From: Azospirillum halopraeferens DSM 3675
Lineage (GTDB): Bacteria; Pseudomonadota; Alphaproteobacteria; Azospirillales; Azospirillaceae
Direction: 5' to 3'
DNA: 64,000 nucleotides
Assembly (NCBI RefSeq): GCF_000429625.1
Contig: NZ_AUCF01000030.1
Coordinates: forward strand, 1-64,000
Shown: piece by piece, positions 25,683 through 34,669 of the stretch
Layout of the letters: each line of letters starts with the position of its first letter
Numbering within the stretch: the first letter of the stretch is position 1
Made by a program: the position numbers and the translations under genes
The notes under the pieces: generated by a model
Databases searched by the model: none
What the model saw: the letters and a program-made list of their open reading frames with translations, nothing else
What the model was told of the DNA's origin: nothing

Positions 25683-26480
25683 ATGCGCAGCCGCAACGGC
25701 AAGAGCTTCGTCGCCGGAACGCTGATCGGCACTCTGGGCGGGCTGATCGGCCTGGGCGGGGCGGAATTCCGCCTTCCGGTGCTGGTCGGGGTTTTCAAGC
25801 TCTCCACCCTGGAAGCGGTGATCCTGAACAAGGCCGTGAGCCTGGTGGTCGTGGCCGCGGCCCTGGTCTTCCGCGCCAATGCCATTCCGTTCGACCGGCT
25901 CACCGATCACCTCGACGTTGCGCTGAACCTGCTCGCCGGCAGTCTCGTCGGGGCGTGGTGGGCCGCCGGACATGCCCTCACCATGCCACGGGCCTGGCTC
26001 AACCGGATCATCATGGTCCTGCTGGCGGGCCTGTCCCTGGTGATGCTGTCGGAATCCCTGATCGGCTTGCACGACGGCGGCGGCGCCATCGTCGACGCCG
26101 GGCCGCTGCGCCTGGTGGCCGGACTGGCGGCCGGGCTGGGCATCGGCGTCGTGGCGGCCCTGCTGGGTGTGGCCGGCGGCGAACTGCTGATCCCCGCGAT
26201 CGTGCTTCTCTACGGCCTGGACATCAAGCTGGCGGGCAGCCTGTCCCTGGTGGTCAGCCTGCCCACCATGATCGTCGGCTTCGCCCGCTACACCCGATCC
26301 GATGCCGTCCATATCCTGAGACGGGAGCAATCGCTGTTCCGCTGGATGGTGGCCGGCTCGATCCTCGGCGCCGCCCTGGGCGGCCTGTTGCTGGGGGTGG
26401 TGCCGACCGACATGCTGATGACTCTTCTCGGTGTGATCCTGCTGGTTTCCGCCATCAAGATCTTCCGTCACGCTCATTGA
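25683..26480 (+). CDS. TauE/SafE-family membrane permease
   Basis: The 265-residue inner-membrane protein has about 8 spans and the TauE/SafE repeats GTLGGLIGLGGAEFRLPVL and GVVAALLGVAGGELLIPAIVL, each with a Gly-rich GxGGGxxxxP-type turn. Members export or import sulfite, sulfoacetate and related organic anions. The ATG at 25683 is preferred because it begins the first repeat; the longer in-frame start at 25584 adds an unlikely basic stretch. It is divergent from the HTH/binding-like regulator. Confidence 0.9.
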   Translation: MRSRNGKSFVAGTLIGTLGGLIGLGGAEFRLPVLVGVFKLSTLEAVILNKAVSLVVVAAALVFRANAIPFDRLTDHLDVALNLLAGSLVGAWWAAGHALTMPRAWLNRIIMVLLAGLSLVMLSESLIGLHDGGGAIVDAGPLRLVAGLAAGLGIGVVAALLGVAGGELLIPAIVLLYGLDIKLAGSLSLVVSLPTMIVGFARYTRSDAVHILRREQSLFRWMVAGSILGAALGGLLLGVVPTDMLMTLLGVILLVSAIKIFRHAH

Positions 26481-26548
26481 TATCCTCTGGTCCTCCGGCA
26501 GCCGGGACCCGGATGGCGCCGGTCTTCAGCACGCCCCGCACGCCGCGC

Positions 26549-27487
26549 TCAGCGGGCCGCGTCGTCCAGGCGCGCCGTCAGGGCGGCGCGCAGGCAGGTG
26601 CGGGCGGCGGCGGCGACGGCGGGGTCGGCTTCGCTGCCGCGTCGTATCCAGCAGACGGCCCCCAGGCGCTCCGCGAAGCGGCGTTCCTCCTGGTGAAGGG
26701 CGATGGCGGCAGCGGCGCGGGCGTCCGCCGGCAGGCGGGCCAGCCGGTCCTGCGCCAGGCCGCGGACCCGGCCGTCCAGCACCGCCAGATCCGGATCGTC
26801 GCACAGCATCCGCCGCAGCGGCGCCGTGGCCGTGGCGCAGCCGGGGTCCGGCACGACGGACGGCAAAGGTGGAGGCGGCGACGGAGGAGGTTGCGCGGCC
26901 GCGGCCTCCGGCACCGGCACCGGCAGGCGGACCGGGACGGTGGCGGGACGATCGGGTGCCGCGGTATACGCCTCTCGGATGACGCGTACGGGGGTGCCGA
27001 CGGGGACCGAGTCGAACAGGGCCTCGATGTCGGCGGGCAGCATGCGGAAGCAGCCGCCGCTGGCCCGCTGCCCCACGGAGTCGGGGCGGTTGGTGCCGTG
27101 GATGGCGTAGGTCGGCCAGCCCAGGTCGAGGGCATAGCGGCCCAACGGGTTGCCGGGACCGGGCGGCACGGAGCGGGGCAGGTCCGGGTCGGCGCGGCGC
27201 TGGGCGGGGGTGGGGTGCCAGGTGGGGTTGCGGCGCTTGCGCACCACCGCGGTGTCGCCGAGCGGCGTGGCGACGCCCGGCCGGCCGATGGCCACCGGAT
27301 AGGACCGCACCGGCCCGCCGGCCTCATGCACGTAGAGCCGGCGGTCGGCCAGGCTGACGGTGATGCCCGTGACCTCCGCCGCCGCGGCCGGCCGCAGCAC
27401 CCCGCCCGCCGCGGCAAGGGCCAGCAGCAGCAGCAGCAGGGCCGCCCCCCATGGCGGCCGGCACCGGGCGATGATCCGCGCGTCCAT
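26549..27487 (-). CDS. L,D-transpeptidase (YkuD) with C-terminal LprI-like domain
   Basis: The 312-residue precursor has an N-terminal signal peptide (ALLLLLLALAAAGGV, then AAAA). The YkuD domain follows, with the catalytic motif from His130 (HGTNRPD) to Cys146 in SGGCFRM, which makes 3-3 peptidoglycan cross-links or anchors proteins. After a Pro-rich linker (about 205-225) the C-terminus resembles the LprI/DUF1311 lysozyme-inhibitor-like domain, with Cys-rich spacing and ALHQEERRFAERLGAVCW. The ATG at 27487 is preferred over an upstream TTG. Confidence 0.88.
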   Translation of the reverse strand: MDARIIARCRPPWGAALLLLLLALAAAGGVLRPAAAAEVTGITVSLADRRLYVHEAGGPVRSYPVAIGRPGVATPLGDTAVVRKRRNPTWHPTPAQRRADPDLPRSVPPGPGNPLGRYALDLGWPTYAIHGTNRPDSVGQRASGGCFRMLPADIEALFDSVPVGTPVRVIREAYTAAPDRPATVPVRLPVPVPEAAAAQPPPSPPPPLPSVVPDPGCATATAPLRRMLCDDPDLAVLDGRVRGLAQDRLARLPADARAAAAIALHQEERRFAERLGAVCWIRRGSEADPAVAAAARTCLRAALTARLDDAAR

Positions 27488-27631
27488 GGCCGGCAAGGGA
27501 ACGCGAATTCCCCTAAGGGCCGGTTAAACCGGGCGTGCGCCCGATCGGAAAAGGGTTCGCCAATCCCGCCGTGTTGCTTGTAGACTGCCGCGCGCAGGAC
27601 GAACCGGATACGACGATCGGGACGAGGTGCC

Positions 27632-29431
27632 ATGGAGACCATCGATCAGACCCTGGCGGTCGCCACCGAGCACCACAAGGCCGGCCGTACCGCCGAGGCG
27701 GAGCGGCTCTACCGGGAGGTGCTGGACCGCTCACCCGGGCACCCCGACGCGCTGCATCTGCTGGGCGTGCTGTCGCTCCAGGCCGGGCGCCCGGCGGAAG
27801 CCGCGGACCTGATCGCCCGGGCGGTCGCCGCCGACGCGGAGTCGCCGGTGTTCCACTCCAACCTGGGCCACGCCCTGCACGCCCTGGGGCGCCCGCGCGA
27901 TGCGGCGGAAAGCTTCGCTCGCGCCCTGGTCCTGGTGTGCAACAGCGGGGACAACCCCGGCAACAGCATCAATTCCCTGTCGGCGCTGATCCAGCGCTAC
28001 GACCCGGACAGCCGCCGGGCGGCGGCCGACATCGTGTCGCGCGACTACGCGCTGGGTGATGTCATGCGCCGGCTGTCCCTGCCCTTCTATCTCACCGGCG
28101 ACATCCGCTATTACCGGGAACTGGTGCGGGCCATCCTGGCGGAGCCGGCGCGTTTCACCGTGCCGTCGCTGCACTACGCCTACTGGGGCATCTCCATGCA
28201 GGTGTTCGTGGGCGCCGCCCGCTCCGGCCCCCTGGCGGAGTTCGTGGCGGACGAGCTTGCCCGGCTCTACGACCTGCTGGTGGACGAGACGGCGCTGCGC
28301 TACGCCACCGCCGCCCGCATGCGCCCGGCCGGACCGCGCCCGCAGGTGCGGCGGGTCGCCCTGATCACCAACCAGATGCTGGGCGCCGGCCACCAGCCGA
28401 CGCTGGACGCCTTCGACTACGCCCGCCGCCTCCAGGACGAGTGCGGGGTCGAGGTGTTGATCGTCAACGCCAACACCATGGCGGCGACACCGGAGAACGG
28501 CTTCATCCCCGCCTTCTCGTACAACGTAACCGAAGCTTACAGCGGCGTTCAGATGATCGAGGCGTACGGTGCGCGCGTGCGCATGGCCTCCTTCCCGCAC
28601 CTGCGCTTCGACGAGGAGAAGGTGCACGCCATCATCGACCATGTGGAGGGCTTCGACCCCGACGCCATCGTGGCGTTCGGCGGCTCCAACATCATCGCCG
28701 ACCTGTTCGCCGACACCCGCGCGGTGGTGCTGCTGCCCACCTCCTCCGGCGTGCCCAACAGCCACGCCGACCTGGTGCTGGGCTATGACGCGGCCGACCG
28801 GCCGGACGGCTGGCCCGCGGAGCTGGCGGCACGCTTCCGCCCCCACGCCTTCGGCTGGACGCCGCCGCCCGAGGACGCCGTGCTGAGCCGCGGTGAGCTG
28901 GGCCTGCCGGACACCGGCGCCCTGTTCGTCGTGGTCGGCAACCGGCTGGACGCGGAGGTGGACGACGCCTTCCTCGCCCTGGTCGACGGGCTGCTCGACC
29001 GGCTGCCCGACGCGGTGGTGGCTTTCGCCGGTGAGGTGACGACGCTGCCCGGCCGCCTGGCCGGCCTGCGCAACGCCGGCCGGGCCCGCAGCCTCGGCCA
29101 CGTCGAGGCGATCCGTGCCCTCTACCGGATCGCCACCGCCCTGCTGAACCCGCGGCGCCAGGGCGGCGGCGGCAGCGCCGCCTTCGCCCTGGCCGAAGGG
29201 CTGCCGGTGGTGACGCCGGCGGCGGGGGATGTCGCCCGCGTGGCCGGGCCCGACTTCACCGTCGCCGACGACGCCGCCCTTCTCGACCGGGCCCGGGCCC
29301 TGGCCACCGACCCGGCCCTGCACGCCGCCCAAGCCGCGGCGGCCCGCGACCGCTTCGCCGCCGTCGGCGACCGCCGCCGGTCGGCGGAGCAGCTCCTGGC
29401 CTATTGCCGCGAAGCCGCCGCCGCCGGGTAA
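27632..29431 (+). CDS. TPR-containing glycosyltransferase-like protein (GT-B type)
   Basis: The product has 599 residues. Residues 1-100 contain two to three TPR repeats (HHKAGRTAEAERLYREVL, GVLSLQAGRPAEAADL, HALHALGRPRDAAESFARAL). The rest resembles a GT-B glycosyltransferase: a donor-side part near 430-560 has LFVVVGNRLD, AGEVTTLPGRLAGL and a region PRRQGGGGSAAFALAEGLPVVTPAAGD, the usual sugar-nucleotide-site pattern. The substrate is unknown. TPR-GT proteins often modify proteins or surface polymers, and the secreted subtilase at 29459 is convergent with it. Confidence 0.8.
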   Translation: METIDQTLAVATEHHKAGRTAEAERLYREVLDRSPGHPDALHLLGVLSLQAGRPAEAADLIARAVAADAESPVFHSNLGHALHALGRPRDAAESFARALVLVCNSGDNPGNSINSLSALIQRYDPDSRRAAADIVSRDYALGDVMRRLSLPFYLTGDIRYYRELVRAILAEPARFTVPSLHYAYWGISMQVFVGAARSGPLAEFVADELARLYDLLVDETALRYATAARMRPAGPRPQVRRVALITNQMLGAGHQPTLDAFDYARRLQDECGVEVLIVNANTMAATPENGFIPAFSYNVTEAYSGVQMIEAYGARVRMASFPHLRFDEEKVHAIIDHVEGFDPDAIVAFGGSNIIADLFADTRAVVLLPTSSGVPNSHADLVLGYDAADRPDGWPAELAARFRPHAFGWTPPPEDAVLSRGELGLPDTGALFVVVGNRLDAEVDDAFLALVDGLLDRLPDAVVAFAGEVTTLPGRLAGLRNAGRARSLGHVEAIRALYRIATALLNPRRQGGGGSAAFALAEGLPVVTPAAGDVARVAGPDFTVADDAALLDRARALATDPALHAAQAAAARDRFAAVGDRRRSAEQLLAYCREAAAAG

Positions 29432-29458
29432 GAGCCCGGCGGCGGGCCGGCAGCACCC

Positions 29459-31594
29459 TTACGCCACCAGGAACCAGTCGTCCCGCACGCCGGAAGCCGG
29501 CACGCCCAGCAGCAGCAGGGCGTTGCCGGAACCGGCGTCGATCAGCGCGCCGCGGCCGGCGTCGATCACGGTCCAGCTCAGCCCGTCGGCGACGAGGATT
29601 CGGTCGCCCTCCGCGGCGTTGAAGTCGGTGACCACGTCGGTGTCGGTGAAGCGGTTGAGCACGAAACGGTCGGCTCCGGCCCCGCCCGTCAGGGTGTCCG
29701 CCCCGCGGCCGCCGGCCAGCACGTTGTCCGCGGCGTTGCCGATGATGATGTCGTTGCCGTCGCCGCCATAGGCGTTCTCGATGACGCCGCCACCGGTGCC
29801 GATCAACACGGCCTTGCCGTCGATCCGGCTGGAGATGGTGCCCGGCCGCAGGTCGATGATGCTGTTGGACGAGACCGCCGCGGCGTTCAGCGTGTCGATG
29901 CCGGCGGTGCCGACGATGTCCAGGCGCAGCAGGTCCTGCATCAGCAGTTCCGCATAGTCGTCGGTGTAGACGAAGATCTCGCCGTCCCGGTGCGGGCGGC
30001 CGTAGGCCAGCACCGAGAACTCGTCCACATACCCCGTGCCGCCGGGCCCGAGATCCTTGACGGTGACCGTCCACACCCCGGCACTGTTCTCGCCCCAGTG
30101 GGCGACCGAGGAGAAGATGTAGCTGAGATCACCCTCGCCGGCGAAGCCGTCGGGGGTGTAGGCGGGGTTCTCCGGGTCGGGCGTCACCCATTTCGTCGGC
30201 AGGCCCGGCCGGTTTACCAGCGTGCTGACGGTGCCGTGGGGAGAGGTCAGCGTCACCACCAGATCGGCGTACCAGGTGTGGTGGGCGTGGAAGTCCAGCT
30301 CGACCCACTCCACCTCCATGGCGTTGTCGAGGGTGAAGGAATAGGACCAGCCGTTCGCATCCCCGTCGGGGATCACCGCTCCCATCGCCGTCGGCGAGGT
30401 GTATTCCGCGTACACCTCGTTCTGCGTGGTCGACTGGCGGTCCCAGGTCTCGGCCAGGCGGACGGCGGCGCGGGCGTCGACGAAGCCGTAGCCGTAGTCG
30501 TGGCTGAAGCGCATGCCACCGCCGTTCCATTCCGTGGCGCCGTTGGTCTGCCAGGAATACAGCTCGAACTCCCCCTTGCCGCTTCGGAAGTCGCGGGCCG
30601 TCGCCGCCAGGATCTCCTGCACGTCGCGGTAGCCGAGGCCGGGGTTGGCCTCCAGCATCAGGGCGACGACGCCCGACACCATGGGGGCCGCGGCCGAGGT
30701 GCCGTTCATCATGTCCGTGTAGTCGCCGCCGTCGAAGCCGACGGAGCGCTCGCTCGGCGAGGCGCCGTTGCCGCCCATCCAGTCGGTGGTCGTGGTCCAG
30801 CGGGGAAACGGCAGGTCCGGTCGCGTGTCGGCCAGATGCCGGTCGACGGGGGCGGTCACCAGGATCGAGGCGCCGGGCGTGCTGTAATAGTTGATGTCGC
30901 CCTGGTTGGTGCCGGCGGCGACGGTGATGACGCCGGGGTCGTTGCCGAAGTTGGAATAGTTGACGTTGTCGCCGACATCGCGCGAGTTGCCGGCCGACAC
31001 CACCATGATGGTGCCCAGCCCGCCGCGCCCTTCTTCCAGGCTGTAGCGGATGGGAAGGGTGAAGTTGAACAGCCCTTCGAAATAGAAGTTGGTGAAGGTG
31101 CTGAAGGGCACGATCGGGCCCCAGCTGTGGTTCACCACGTCGAAGGACGCCTGCTGCGCCATGGCCAGGAACATGGCGCCGGCCTCGCGGGCCGCGTCGG
31201 TCATGAAGGTGCCGGCATCGAGGATGTTGACGCCGGTGAGGGTGGCACCGGGTGCGACGCCGATGACGCCTTCCCCGTTGTTGCCCGTGGCGGCGATGAT
31301 GCCCGCCACCTCCGTGCCGTGGGCGTTGCGCCAGTCGTCGTAGCCGGTGGGATAGGGGTCGTGGATCGTCTCGTCGGGCAGGACGATGTGGAGGCCGGGA
31401 TTGTAATTGCCCGCCAGATCGGGATGGTCATACTCGACGCCCGAATCATAGACGCCGATGGTGACGCCCTTCCCGGTGTAGTCCCGCCAGACCGGGACGA
31501 CGTTGAGGTCCACCCCGCGCACGCCGCCGAACAGGCCGAGGTTCAGCAGGTGCCACTGGTATTGGAACAACGGATCGTTCGGCCACGCCGTCAT
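29459..31594 (-). CDS. Secreted S8 subtilase with P-domain and RTX repeats
   Basis: The 711-residue protease has the catalytic triad Asp50 (GVYDSGVEYDHPDL), His92 (NAHGTEVAGI) and Ser300 (NGTSAAAPM), with Asn203 as oxyanion residue. A proprotein-convertase P-domain follows at about 430-560 (WSYSFTLDNAMEVEWVELDFHAHHTWYADLVVTL begins it). Near 620-665 are RTX nonapeptides (GGDGNDIIIG, GGRGADTLTGGAGADRF), then a hydrophobic C-terminal end. There is no signal peptide, so type I secretion is likely; no exporter is in the window. The ATG at 31594 has AGAGG 6 nt upstream. Confidence 0.92.
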   Translation of the reverse strand: MTAWPNDPLFQYQWHLLNLGLFGGVRGVDLNVVPVWRDYTGKGVTIGVYDSGVEYDHPDLAGNYNPGLHIVLPDETIHDPYPTGYDDWRNAHGTEVAGIIAATGNNGEGVIGVAPGATLTGVNILDAGTFMTDAAREAGAMFLAMAQQASFDVVNHSWGPIVPFSTFTNFYFEGLFNFTLPIRYSLEEGRGGLGTIMVVSAGNSRDVGDNVNYSNFGNDPGVITVAAGTNQGDINYYSTPGASILVTAPVDRHLADTRPDLPFPRWTTTTDWMGGNGASPSERSVGFDGGDYTDMMNGTSAAAPMVSGVVALMLEANPGLGYRDVQEILAATARDFRSGKGEFELYSWQTNGATEWNGGGMRFSHDYGYGFVDARAAVRLAETWDRQSTTQNEVYAEYTSPTAMGAVIPDGDANGWSYSFTLDNAMEVEWVELDFHAHHTWYADLVVTLTSPHGTVSTLVNRPGLPTKWVTPDPENPAYTPDGFAGEGDLSYIFSSVAHWGENSAGVWTVTVKDLGPGGTGYVDEFSVLAYGRPHRDGEIFVYTDDYAELLMQDLLRLDIVGTAGIDTLNAAAVSSNSIIDLRPGTISSRIDGKAVLIGTGGGVIENAYGGDGNDIIIGNAADNVLAGGRGADTLTGGAGADRFVLNRFTDTDVVTDFNAAEGDRILVADGLSWTVIDAGRGALIDAGSGNALLLLGVPASGVRDDWFLVA

Positions 31595-31703
31595 GTCTTG
31601 CCTCTCCCCTCTTCCGGTCATGGGACGGTGTCGGGCACCGCCGGTCGAATCCGTGATGCCGGAGCAACCGGGGGGAAGGCAACTCATTCCGTATACAAAA
31701 TAA

Positions 31704-31730
31704 GCGCGAAGGGGAAGATCCCCTTCGCGC
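31704..31730 (-). terminator. Terminator after the branched-chain-type binding protein gene
   Basis: Perfect 12-bp arms GCGCGAAGGGGA and TCCCCTTCGCGC with a 3-nt loop; on the minus strand TTATTTTG follows. It ends the transcript of the gene at 31753 and isolates the subtilase gene downstream. Confidence 0.85.
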
Positions 31731-31752
31731 CACACTCACTGCGTTTGTCGGA

Positions 31753-33027
31753 TCAGGTGCGCTTCTGCCAGCCGGGCATCGGGAACACCGGCTCCATCTC
31801 CGCCGAGCCTTTGGGCAGGACCACGGTGGGACGGGCGTCGCGGTTCTGCACGCAGGCCGAGGCGAGGTTAACGTTCTGCCCCTTCTCGTCGAAGGTGATG
31901 GCCGGACCGACCATCATCTTCTCCTGAAGATTCGTGGTGCGCAGGGCCTGCAGCATCGCCTCCGATTCGGGGGTGCCGGCCCGCTTGAAGGCATCGGCGG
32001 CGACCAGGATCGCCTCCAGCGTGAAGGCGACGTTGAAGGCGTAGCCCTCGAAGCGGTCGTTGGGGAAGGCGCTGCGGAAGGCGGCCTCGACGCGGCGGGT
32101 GAGATCCGCCCTGGGGTCGTACCAGGGCAGGTTGGTGATGGCGTAGTCGGCGTACTTGCCCAGCACCTTGTAGGTCTGCTCGTCATACAGGCCGGGCGAG
32201 CCGGGGGAGACGATGCCCATGGGCTGCCAGCGCTGCTTCACCATCTCCTTGATCATCATGATGGCGTCGGTGGCGCGGGTGGTGACGATCGCCAGTTCGG
32301 CACCGGTCGCCTTGGCCTTGGTCACCTCGATCGCCAGATCCTGCGCCTTGGGATCGTAGGAGATGCTGTCGACGATGACGAAGGGCATGTCCAGCTTGGG
32401 GAACAGGGCGTCCATCGCCGCCTTGTTGGCCATGCCGAAGGTGTCGTTGGCGTGCAGGAACACCGCCGATTTGGGCGTGGCGCCGGTGACCGCGAACAGC
32501 TCCTTCATCAGCGCCAGGCCGTTGGTCACCAGCATGGTGCTGGTGGGGAAGTTGCGGAACACGGTGCGATAGCCCTGCTCCGTCAGCCGGTCGGCGGCGG
32601 CGATGTTCATCACCAGCGGCACGCCGCGCTGCTCGCACACCTGGGCGGCCGCGGCGGTCTGGCCGCTGTCGAAGGCGCCGACGATGACGTTGGCGCCGTC
32701 GTTGATCAGCTTCTCCGTGCGCGAGCGGGCGACGTCCACGTTGGATTCCGTGTCCGCCGACAGGATCTCCACCGCGTAGCCCATGTCGCGCAGCACCGCC
32801 GGGGCGATGTCGGCGCCGCGCTGACAGGCCTGGCCGGCCTGGGCCAGATGGCCGGAGCGCGGCAGCAGCACCCCCACCTTCAGCGTGGTGGCCTGCGCGA
32901 AGGCCGGCGCCGTGCCGAAGGCGGCCAGCGCGCCGGCCGCGGCGGCGGCCTGGCCGAAGCGGCGGCGGGTCAGCCCGGAGGGGGCGGGACGGCGAGCAAG
33001 ATCGTTGCGTGTGGTGTCGCTGGACAT
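31753..33027 (-). CDS. Branched-chain amino acid-type ABC substrate-binding protein (Tat-exported)
   Basis: The 424-residue precursor has a twin-arginine signal (GLTRRRFGQAAAAAGALAAF, cleaved near AFA). The mature protein is a type I periplasmic-binding fold (LKVGVLLPRSGHLAQAGQACQRGADIA, VGAFDSGQTAAAAQVCEQRGVPLV), as in LivJ-like receptors. The ATG at 33027 has GGAGGG 10 nt upstream. The gene is monocistronic with its own terminator. It could serve the livHMG transporter 7.5 kb away, which lacks a binding protein; this is inference. Confidence 0.92.
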   Translation of the reverse strand: MSSDTTRNDLARRPAPSGLTRRRFGQAAAAAGALAAFGTAPAFAQATTLKVGVLLPRSGHLAQAGQACQRGADIAPAVLRDMGYAVEILSADTESNVDVARSRTEKLINDGANVIVGAFDSGQTAAAAQVCEQRGVPLVMNIAAADRLTEQGYRTVFRNFPTSTMLVTNGLALMKELFAVTGATPKSAVFLHANDTFGMANKAAMDALFPKLDMPFVIVDSISYDPKAQDLAIEVTKAKATGAELAIVTTRATDAIMMIKEMVKQRWQPMGIVSPGSPGLYDEQTYKVLGKYADYAITNLPWYDPRADLTRRVEAAFRSAFPNDRFEGYAFNVAFTLEAILVAADAFKRAGTPESEAMLQALRTTNLQEKMMVGPAITFDEKGQNVNLASACVQNRDARPTVVLPKGSAEMEPVFPMPGWQKRT

Positions 33028-33154
33028 GGCGGATGATCCCTCCCGGCGTGTTCTCGGTTCGCGAAACTGTCGCCGATAAGGGCGGCAAATCAAAGGGGAT
33101 TCCTGTAGGCTCGGGCTCTCCCCTCCCCGGCACGAGCACCCGGAGCCCGCCCCC

Positions 33155-34669
33155 ATGGCCACCGTCGCCGAAGCCCTCGCGGCCGCCCTCGACCATCTCC
33201 GGGCCGGCCGTCTCGCCGAGGCGGAGATCCTCTACACCCGAATCCTCGACGTCGAGCCGGAGGAGCCGGAGGCGCTCCACCGCCTGGGCCTCGTCCACGC
33301 CCGCCGCGGCGATACCGCCGCCGCCGCCGCGCTGATCGGCCGCGCCGCGGCGCGCGACGACGCCGATCCCGACGCCCTGTTCAACCTGGGCGTCCTGCAC
33401 CACATCGTCCTGCGCACCGAGGAGGCCATCGCCTGCTACCGCCGCGCCGTCGCCCGCCGCCCCGACTTTCCCGATGCCGAGTACCACCTCAGCGAGGCGT
33501 TGCAGGCCATGGGCCGCATCGGCGAGGCGCTGGAGGTGCTGGAGAGGCTGACCGCACGTCACCCAGACCACCAGCGGGCCCGCCGCCAGCGCGGCTCCAT
33601 CGAGGCGGCGCTGGGCCGGCCCGGCGCGGCGGTCGCCTTCCTTGAAGAGGCTGTGGCCCTCGACCCCGGCGACACGGCGGCGCGCGACCAGCTTGCCGAA
33701 CAGCTCGCCGTGTTCGCCCGGCGCCGGACCATCCTGGACGCGGCGGGACCCGACGGGCGCCACGATCTGCGGGACGTCACCGTCCTGGTGCCCTTCCGCC
33801 GGGACAGCGACGACCGCGCCCGCAACCTGCGCCTGATCGTCGGCCACCTGCTGAAGCACGCGGACACCACCGTGCTGATCGGCGAGGACAGGGACGGCCC
33901 CGGCGACGCCGCCGACGCGCTGGGTCCCGAGCTGGCGGCCCGCTGCCGCCACCTGCACCTCACCGGCAACGCCACCCCGTTCACCCACAAGGCGTTCCTC
34001 ATCAACCGCATGGTCGAGGCGGCGCAGACCCCCGTCGTGGCCCTGCACGACACCGACGTGGTGGTCGATCCCGTTCAGTACGTGCTGGCCCGCGACGCCG
34101 TGCGCGCCGGGGCCGCCATGGTCTTTCCCTACAACGGTCTGTTCTTCTGGATCATGGGACAGGCACCGGTGGAGCAGTTCGCCCGCACCCTGTCCAGCGC
34201 GGCGCTGCTGGCCGTCGCCCACCGCCACCCGGTGATGCACAGCAACTCCCCCGGCGGCAGCGCCTTCTTCGACCGCGCCGCCCTGCTGGCCGCCGGCGGC
34301 TACAACGAGCGGTTCCTGTCCTGGGGCTATGAGGACGACGAGATCGTCGAGCGCATGCGCCGCCTCGGCCAGCGGGTGGAGCGGGTGCCCGGCCCGCTGT
34401 TCCACCTGGAGCACGCCCGCCCCCTCAACAGCAGCGACGCCAACCCCTTCCTGGCCGCCAACCGGGCCGAGCTGGAGCGCATCCGCGCGGCGTCGCCGGA
34501 GACGATCCGCGCCGACATCGCCGCCGGCCGCCTGAAACGCCCCCTGCTGAGCGCCGCCGACCCGGGCGCCGCACCGCCCTACCCCGGCGCCAGCGGCCAC
34601 ACCAGCGCGATCGCCGCGGTGCCGATGACGATCACCAGCAGCGACAGCGGCAATCCCAGCCGGGAGTAG
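33155..34669 (+). CDS. TPR-containing family 2-like glycosyltransferase
   Basis: The 504-residue protein begins with four to five TPR-like repeats (about residues 1-170). A glycosyltransferase domain follows at about 200-460, with VTVLVPFRRDSDDRARNLR, a DTDVVVDP metal motif near 300, and GGSAFFDRAALLAAGGYNERFLSWGYEDDE, the galactosyltransferase C-terminal signature in which the Trp-Gly-Glu-Asp segment binds the acceptor. It is a second TPR-GT fusion close to that at 27632. Its last 91 bp overlap the end of the convergent SLC13 gene. Confidence 0.85.
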   Translation: MATVAEALAAALDHLRAGRLAEAEILYTRILDVEPEEPEALHRLGLVHARRGDTAAAAALIGRAAARDDADPDALFNLGVLHHIVLRTEEAIACYRRAVARRPDFPDAEYHLSEALQAMGRIGEALEVLERLTARHPDHQRARRQRGSIEAALGRPGAAVAFLEEAVALDPGDTAARDQLAEQLAVFARRRTILDAAGPDGRHDLRDVTVLVPFRRDSDDRARNLRLIVGHLLKHADTTVLIGEDRDGPGDAADALGPELAARCRHLHLTGNATPFTHKAFLINRMVEAAQTPVVALHDTDVVVDPVQYVLARDAVRAGAAMVFPYNGLFFWIMGQAPVEQFARTLSSAALLAVAHRHPVMHSNSPGGSAFFDRAALLAAGGYNERFLSWGYEDDEIVERMRRLGQRVERVPGPLFHLEHARPLNSSDANPFLAANRAELERIRAASPETIRADIAAGRLKRPLLSAADPGAAPPYPGASGHTSAIAAVPMTITSSDSGNPSRE

